Shown: piece after piece, positions 22,406-25,745 of the stretch
Numbering within the stretch: the stretch's first letter is position 1
How the letters are laid out: each line of letters starts with the position of its first letter
Assembly (NCBI GenBank): GCA_035369485.1
Contig: DAOSMC010000005.1
Span: 1-25,745 of the forward strand
DNA length: 25,745 nucleotides
Origin: JAQVHD01 sp035369485
GTDB lineage: Bacteria > Patescibacteriota > Minisyncoccia > UBA6257 > JAAZHW01
Direction of reading: 5' to 3'
Made by a program: the position numbers and the translations under genes
Notes under the pieces: generated by a model
The model's input: the letters and a program-made list of their open reading frames with translations, nothing else
The model's database searches: none
What the model was told of the DNA's origin: nothing

Positions 22406-23283
22406 GATTGTTTTATTTTTTGAGCCACCCGCAATTTGGCGGAACGGCAGCGACGATTATTTAAAATTTCGACCTTGGTAGGAGTAACTGGTTTTTTAGT
22501 AATTATTTTCAAAACCCCCTCCTTTTGTTTATCCCTAAAAAAATTTTTAACAATTCGATCCTCTAATGAATGATAGCTGACAACAGCAATTCTTCCTTTA
22601 ACATCTAAAATTTTTACCGATCCTTTAAGTGCTTCAGTTAAATTGTTTAATTCATCATTTACATAAATTCGTAAAGCTTGGAAAATTTTTGTTGCTGGAT
22701 GAATTTTTGTTTTTCTTCTTCCCGTCTTTGTCACAATCTCCACTAATTGCGATGTTGTCGTGATACGTCGTTTCTTTCGTTCTTCCACAATAGTTTTAGC
22801 AATGCGATAAGCATTTTTTTCTTCTCCGTACTCACGAAAAATTTTGGTCAATTCATTAACACTCATTTTATTAATAACCTCCTCAGCGGTTAAACTACCC
22901 TGGGAATCAAAAGTCATTTTTAACGGTTCGTCCCGCAAAAAAGAAAATCCTCTCTGCGATTCTTCAATTTGAAAACTACCTAATCCTAAATCGAAGACAA
23001 TGCCATTAACCGGTTTAAATTTTTCTTTCTGAGCAATTCGAGCAATATTTTTAAAATTTCCTTGCCGCAAGATCACGCGATCCTTAAAAGCGACTAATCG
23101 TCTCTCGGCAACTTTTAACACTTCACTATCTAAATCAATTCCTAAAACTTTTCCCAACGGCGCCGTATGTTGAAGAATTGCTAAGGTGTATCCCCCTTCA
23201 CCCAACGTTGCATCAATAAAATTTTCATTCGGCTGAGGATCAACAAATTGAATGACTTCTTGTAAAAGAGCTGGGATGTGCAT
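22402..23283 (-). CDS. rsmH: 16S rRNA (cytosine(1402)-N(4))-methyltransferase
   Basis: SAM-dependent enzyme that methylates C1402 in the ribosomal P site. The 293 residues carry the family marks: HIPALLQEVI at the start, the SAM loop DATLGEGGYT (24-33; usually DGT-GGGGHS), GIDLDSEVL, FDLGLGSFQIEESQRGFSF, YHSLEDRIVKNFF, and NRRCRSAKLR at the C-terminus. It starts 3 bp after mraZ and overlaps ftsL by 4 bp. Confidence 0.96.
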   Translation of the reverse strand: MHIPALLQEVIQFVDPQPNENFIDATLGEGGYTLAILQHTAPLGKVLGIDLDSEVLKVAERRLVAFKDRVILRQGNFKNIARIAQKEKFKPVNGIVFDLGLGSFQIEESQRGFSFLRDEPLKMTFDSQGSLTAEEVINKMSVNELTKIFREYGEEKNAYRIAKTIVEERKKRRITTTSQLVEIVTKTGRRKTKIHPATKIFQALRIYVNDELNNLTEALKGSVKILDVKGRIAVVSYHSLEDRIVKNFFRDKQKEGVLKIITKKPVTPTKVEILNNRRCRSAKLRVAQKIKQS

Positions 23284-23286
23284 ATT

Positions 23287-23718
23287 TTAAATCCCGAAGT
23301 TAATTAATTTCTCGGCAATATCATTAGCATCTCTTTCGGTTTTTATTCGATATTCATTCCAAAGATTTTCATCCCAAATTTCCAAACGATTGCTTACGCC
23401 AGCAATAACCACTTTTTTATTTAATCCGGCAAATTTTCTGAGATAATCGGGAATAAGAACTCTCCCCTGTTGATCAATCTCAGACTCCACCGCTCCGGCT
23501 AACATAAATCTGGAAAAGGCGCGCGAATTTGATTGCGTTAATGGCAAATTAACCAATTGACTCAGCAATACCTCCCATTCTTTTTTAGGATAAACAAACA
23601 AGCAAGAATCAAGACCGCGTGTAATAATCACCGTCTCACCTAATTCATGACGTAATTTGGCCGGCAAAGCCAATCTTCCCTTGGTGTCTAAATTGTAATG
23701 ATATTCGCCAATGAGCAT
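23287..23718 (-). CDS. mraZ: transcriptional regulator MraZ
   Basis: AbrB-like ring-forming DNA-binding protein that represses its own dcw operon in other bacteria. I place the start at ATG 23716-23718 (MLIGEYHYNLDTKGRLALPA), giving 143 residues; a TTG at 23733 is in frame but would add five residues made of a DnaA-like box. Both SpoVT/AbrB half-domains are present, with DTKGRLALPAKLR and DQQGRVLIPDYLR. An operator of the MraZ type and a promoter lie directly upstream, suggesting autoregulation of mraZ-rsmH-ftsL-ftsI-murF. Confidence 0.96.
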   Translation of the reverse strand: MLIGEYHYNLDTKGRLALPAKLRHELGETVIITRGLDSCLFVYPKKEWEVLLSQLVNLPLTQSNSRAFSRFMLAGAVESEIDQQGRVLIPDYLRKFAGLNKKVVIAGVSNRLEIWDENLWNEYRIKTERDANDIAEKLINFGI

Positions 23719-23747
23719 ATTACTTATCCACAATTAAGATTATTTAT

Positions 23748-23772
23748 CCCCACAGTTATCCACAATTCCCCA
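23748..23772 (-). promoter_or_regulatory. MraZ-type operator: three TGG repeats at 10-bp period
   Basis: Read on the minus strand: TGGGG (23772-23768), five bases, TGGAT (23762-23758), five bases, TGGGG (23752-23748). Three TGGGN repeats with 5-base spacers are the known MraZ-binding pattern of E. coli; the middle copy departs by one base. The site begins a few bases after the predicted transcription start and about 30 bp before the ATG. Confidence 0.7.
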
Positions 23773-23782
23773 CTACAAATAT

Positions 23783-23811
23783 ATAATACACAATTTCGAA
23801 AACAATTGCAA
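23783..23811 (-). promoter_or_regulatory. promoter of the mraZ operon
   Basis: On the minus strand, TTGCAA (23806-23811), a 17-bp spacer and TATTAT (23783-23788). The predicted start near 23776 puts the operator at about +4 to +28 and gives a leader of about 58 nt, much longer than those of most other genes here. Confidence 0.65.
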
Positions 23812-23858
23812 AATAAGAACAAACGAGTAGGAATTGCTTTTTAAATTAACTAATAGCT

Positions 23859-23887
23859 AAAAAAACCGCGTTTTAAGCGGTTTTTTT
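23859..23887 (-). terminator. terminator of the DUF763 operon
   Basis: AAAAAAACCGC (23859-23869) pairs with GCGGTTTTTTT (23877-23887) around a 7-base loop. It is symmetrical, so it works on both strands; on the minus strand it follows the 126-aa gene by about 65 bp and insulates the mraZ promoter. Confidence 0.85.
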
Positions 23888-23950
23888 AAGAAATAGCGGA
23901 TTACTCTTTTAAATTTTTTCCACAACTTATCCACACTGAATTCGTCTACT

Positions 23951-24331
23951 CTAAAAATCCCCCTTTTGTAGAAATTCCCACTCTTCAGGTGGAAGTTTTG
24001 GCAATTCACGAATGGGAGTTTTTCCAGGATAACGCCAAACGCTGATAATGCGAATTTTTTGATGAGATAAACCCGCTGAAATTTTTTTGTCTTTTTTGTT
24101 TTGTTTTGTTTTAATTTCTTGCAACATAACCCAAATTTCTTTAGGGTGTTTTATAGTGCCAGCATTTTGCATAACGGCAATAGTCTGAGGAGCAATCCCC
24201 TCTTCTATACGATGGGGTGTGTGTAACACTCTCTTAATTCGTGATTCCGATAATTGATACTGCATCATTTTTTCAATTGAATGTTTTGTCCAAACAACCG
24301 TTTCTGAATTTTGAGGAATTTTAAAGCGCAT
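23951..24331 (-). CDS. 126-aa protein, DUF4258-like (tentative), partner of DUF763
   Basis: The first half, TKHSIEKMMQYQLSESRIKRVLHTPHRIEEG, resembles the start of DUF4258/BrnT-like small folds (an H-x3-K/R-M helix followed by a second helix and strands). The second half has EIWVMLQEI, a basic loop rich in Lys, then IRIISVWRYPG and a Pro-rich tail. It starts 3 bp after the DUF763 gene, so the two are co-transcribed. A related fold is found in RelE-like toxins, but no antitoxin gene is next to it, so I do not call it a toxin. Confidence 0.65.
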   Translation of the reverse strand: MRFKIPQNSETVVWTKHSIEKMMQYQLSESRIKRVLHTPHRIEEGIAPQTIAVMQNAGTIKHPKEIWVMLQEIKTKQNKKDKKISAGLSHQKIRIISVWRYPGKTPIRELPKLPPEEWEFLQKGDF

Positions 24332-24334
24332 ATT

Positions 24335-25492
24335 TTATTTAGAAATTTTTAATTTGTAAAAAATTCTATTCTTCTCACTACTTTGCAATCTGCTTTTCGA
24401 AACAACATCAGCAAAAAATTTGATACTTTGATCATACGTGATGCGATCTACAGGGTAAGGCGTAGCGTCTTTGCCGCCATGCGCAAAGGAATAACGTGCT
24501 GGATCTCGATAAGATGGCTTAGCTCCATAAATAATTTCAGAAACCAAAGACAAAGCTCGAATAGTTTTTGGACCTACTCCTTTAAGAGATAAAAGTTTTT
24601 CATATGATGCTGGCCGTTGTTCACAAACAAGATATAAAATTTTTTGTAAATATTTATTCTTGAAAAAGTTTTCTTTTACAACTGGATGCCAAACAAATTC
24701 TCGATTTTCTAAATTAAGAAATATAGTTTGTTGTCCATCTGATTTCACTTTTAATACTTGGGAGTAATCAGAAAAATGTTTTGCTAAAATTTTAATATCT
24801 TTCATTAAATCATAATAATTATTTTGTACTAATTGAGTGCTTACTGATCGAGTTTTTTCACTTTTTAATGCTGTTAAATTTAGCGTTGGCTGATTTAAAA
24901 TTTGACTTGCAATTCCTGCATGAGGTTCTTTAACTAAATCTGTTATCTTTTTAGAATACCAATGATAACGTCGCGCCGACTGATTCTGAATATTCATTCC
25001 TTGTTGGATTACTGTCCAACTGCCATTTTTCGAAAAAAACAAAGTGTGATGATAGATCTGAAATCCATCTTGAACCAAAGCGCTATCAACCTTTGCTGTC
25101 ATTTTAGAATTATAAATTAAAGAATTAACATAACCATCCGGTAAGCTCAAAGCATTACCCCATTGTTCAATTTCTTCAGGGGTTCTGCGTGAAGTTTTTC
25201 CCTTACCTCCGCAAATAAAAATTCCTAGTTCTTTTTCTCGTCCTCGAATAGCTTCTTTTAGGGCGGCTGTCAAAATGGTAGTTAAACCCGACGAATTCCA
25301 ATCAAAAGCTAAAACCGTCCCCAGCGATTGAAACCAGACAGGATCAGAAATTCTCTTAATAAATTCATCGGATCCGTACTCATTAATAATCACTTCTATA
25401 ATTTCTCGACCTAATTTTGTCATTCGCTCAAAAAGCCAACGCGGACACTTCCCTTCATCTAAGCCAAAAGTTGCAATTCCTCGATAAATCAT
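24335..25492 (-). CDS. DUF763 domain protein with helix-hairpin-helix
   Basis: Recognised as DUF763 from RGIATFGLDEGKCPRWLFERM (residues 4-24), LGTVLAFDWNSSGLTT (57-72) and QDGFQIYHHTLFF with the later QQGMN segment. The 385-residue length is normal for the family, which is known mainly from archaea and some thermophilic or candidate-phylum bacteria and has no assigned function. Near the C-terminus LLSLKGVGPKTIRALSLV (300-317) is a helix-hairpin-helix, as in DNA glycosylases and other DNA-binding enzymes, followed by conserved-looking YRDPARYSFAHGGKD. A DNA- or RNA-linked role is likely by inference. It leads a two-gene operon with the 126-aa protein and has a TATAAT eight bases before its ATG. 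Confidence 0.88.
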   Translation of the reverse strand: MIYRGIATFGLDEGKCPRWLFERMTKLGREIIEVIINEYGSDEFIKRISDPVWFQSLGTVLAFDWNSSGLTTILTAALKEAIRGREKELGIFICGGKGKTSRRTPEEIEQWGNALSLPDGYVNSLIYNSKMTAKVDSALVQDGFQIYHHTLFFSKNGSWTVIQQGMNIQNQSARRYHWYSKKITDLVKEPHAGIASQILNQPTLNLTALKSEKTRSVSTQLVQNNYYDLMKDIKILAKHFSDYSQVLKVKSDGQQTIFLNLENREFVWHPVVKENFFKNKYLQKILYLVCEQRPASYEKLLSLKGVGPKTIRALSLVSEIIYGAKPSYRDPARYSFAHGGKDATPYPVDRITYDQSIKFFADVVSKSRLQSSEKNRIFYKLKISK

Positions 25493-25500
25493 ACTTCATT

Positions 25501-25506
25501 ATTATA
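25501..25506 (-). promoter_or_regulatory. -10 box of the DUF763 operon
   Basis: A perfect TATAAT on the minus strand lies eight bases before the ATG at 25492, with no clear -35. It is another leaderless-type start. Confidence 0.55.
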
Positions 25507-25529
25507 GCAATTTTTGAAGGTAAAATAAA

Positions 25530-25557
25530 TTGATTTTTGTTTTGAATTTAGTAAAAT
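25530..25557 (+). promoter_or_regulatory. promoter of tRNA-Val
   Basis: TTGATT (25530-25535), a 16-bp spacer and TAAAAT (25552-25557), 11 bases before the mature 5' end of the tRNA. Confidence 0.6.
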
Positions 25558-25568
25558 ATTGTTAAATT

Positions 25569-25643
25569 GGGCGGTTAGCTCAGCTGGTTTAGAGCGTACG
25601 GTTCACATCCGTAAGGTCAGAGGTTCGAATCCTCTACCGCCCA
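25569..25643 (+). tRNA. tRNA-Val (anticodon CAC)
   Basis: Complete cloverleaf: acceptor GGGCGGT/ACCGCCC, D stem GCTC/GAGC, anticodon stem TACGG/CCGTA around loop TTCACAT (anticodon CAC), variable loop AGGTC, T arm AGAGG-TTCGAAT-CCTCT, A73. No CCA is encoded, unlike tRNA-Glu in this window, so CCA must be added after transcription. Confidence 0.96.
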
Positions 25644-25649
25644 CTTCTT

Positions 25650-25677
25650 AAAAACAACCCGCTAAAGGGTTGTTTTT
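25650..25677. terminator. bidirectional terminator between tRNA-Val and rplL
   Basis: AAAAACAACCC (25650-25660) pairs with GGGTTGTTTTT (25667-25677) around loop GCTAAA. The T-run is present on both strands, so it ends the tRNA transcript and the rplL transcript. Confidence 0.88.
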
Positions 25678-25701
25678 AATGAGTAAACTCTTTTTTCTTA
25701 T

Positions 25702-25745
25702 TTATTTAATTTCCACTGTAGCGCCTGCTTCTTCCAATGTCTTTT
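25702..25745 (-). CDS. rplL: 50S ribosomal protein bL12 (L7/L12), last residues only
   Basis: The minus strand ends with the codons for KTLEEAGATVEIK and a TAA at 25702-25704. This is the very conserved C-terminus of L7/L12, the stalk protein that recruits translation factors. Only 13 residues lie in the window; the rest is beyond the right edge. Confidence 0.85.
   Translation of the reverse strand, partial: KTLEEAGATVEIK

Larger units (their letters stand above)
23724..23935 (+). other. cluster of DnaA-box-like sites; possible replication origin or DnaA control region
   Basis: The consensus DnaA box TTATCCACA occurs exactly at 23724-23732, 23756-23764 and 23927-23935. One-mismatch copies are TTATCCCCA at 23744-23752 and TTTTCCACA at 23916-23924. 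All five point the same way, in two groups at the ends of a 210-bp intergenic stretch that is AT-rich between them. The group next to mraZ overlaps the MraZ operator. dnaA, dnaN and rpmH are not in the window, so origin function is only a candidate; DnaA control of the dcw promoter is another option. Confidence 0.5.

Noticed and set aside
23951..24331. RelE/BrnT-like toxin of a toxin-antitoxin pair
   Set aside because: No small antitoxin gene is adjacent; the neighbour is a 385-residue DUF763 protein. The resemblance is limited to a short N-terminal pattern.

Overview
The window is an AT-rich bacterial chromosome segment whose gene content and style point to a Candidate Phyla Radiation (Patescibacteria) lineage, most likely Parcubacteria-like. 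This is inferred from compact overlapping operons, CPR-style short versions of MurF and PriA, a 51-residue one-helix membrane peptide of a type I associate with these genomes, and the presence of bL9, which several other CPR groups lack. TAA, TGA and TAG all serve as stops, so there is no sign of the UGA recoding known in Gracilibacteria and SR1. The sequence has one 100-N scaffold gap.

Layout. 1-2155: the end of an M23 murein hydrolase, a small secreted protein broken by the gap, a strong terminator and a hairpin-rich intergenic stretch. 2156-3848: a RecB/Cas4-like nuclease, a 51-aa membrane peptide (minus strand) and rpmA. 3852-6236 (minus): rplI and ctpA, then thpR. 6293-9634 (plus): a helicase-dead PriA, then def and fmt. 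9710-10107 (minus): two small genes, one a zinc ribbon. 10293-13572 (minus): the tightly packed operon scpA-scpB-dacA-mraY. 13648-14004: a Cys-rich small gene. 14246-14503: a broken SET-domain fragment abutting secA (14493-17108, minus). 17222-19039: a histidine phosphatase, a three-helix membrane protein, tRNA-Glu(CTC) and a DUF218-like protein. 19072-23718 (minus): the dcw-type operon mraZ-rsmH-ftsL-ftsI-murF, preceded by a promoter, an MraZ-type operator and a cluster of DnaA-box-like sites. 23951-25492 (minus): DUF763 plus a small partner gene. 25569-25745: tRNA-Val(CAC) and the very end of rplL.

The genes cover envelope growth (mraZ cluster, mraY, dacA, the M23 hydrolase, ctpA), chromosome segregation (scpAB), protein export (secA), translation (rpmA, rplI, rplL, def, fmt, two tRNAs) and DNA restart or repair (priA-like, RecB-like nuclease). 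Peptidoglycan synthesis is split between two operons: mraY lies with scpAB-dacA, not with the mraZ cluster.

Two modes of gene start stand out. Seven genes (RecB-like nuclease, thpR, priA, def, histidine phosphatase, the three-helix membrane protein, DUF763) have a TATAAT-like box only 6-8 nt before the ATG and no Shine-Dalgarno, which fits leaderless mRNAs. Three plus-or-minus-strand small or lineage-specific transcription units (starting at 10107, 13648 and 18461) instead have a promoter with 17-bp spacing, a leader of about 33-36 nt and a strong AGGAGG. The most notable leads are this dichotomy, the pseudohelicase PriA, the SET remnant, the combined MraZ operator/DnaA-box region, and the DUF763 pair.
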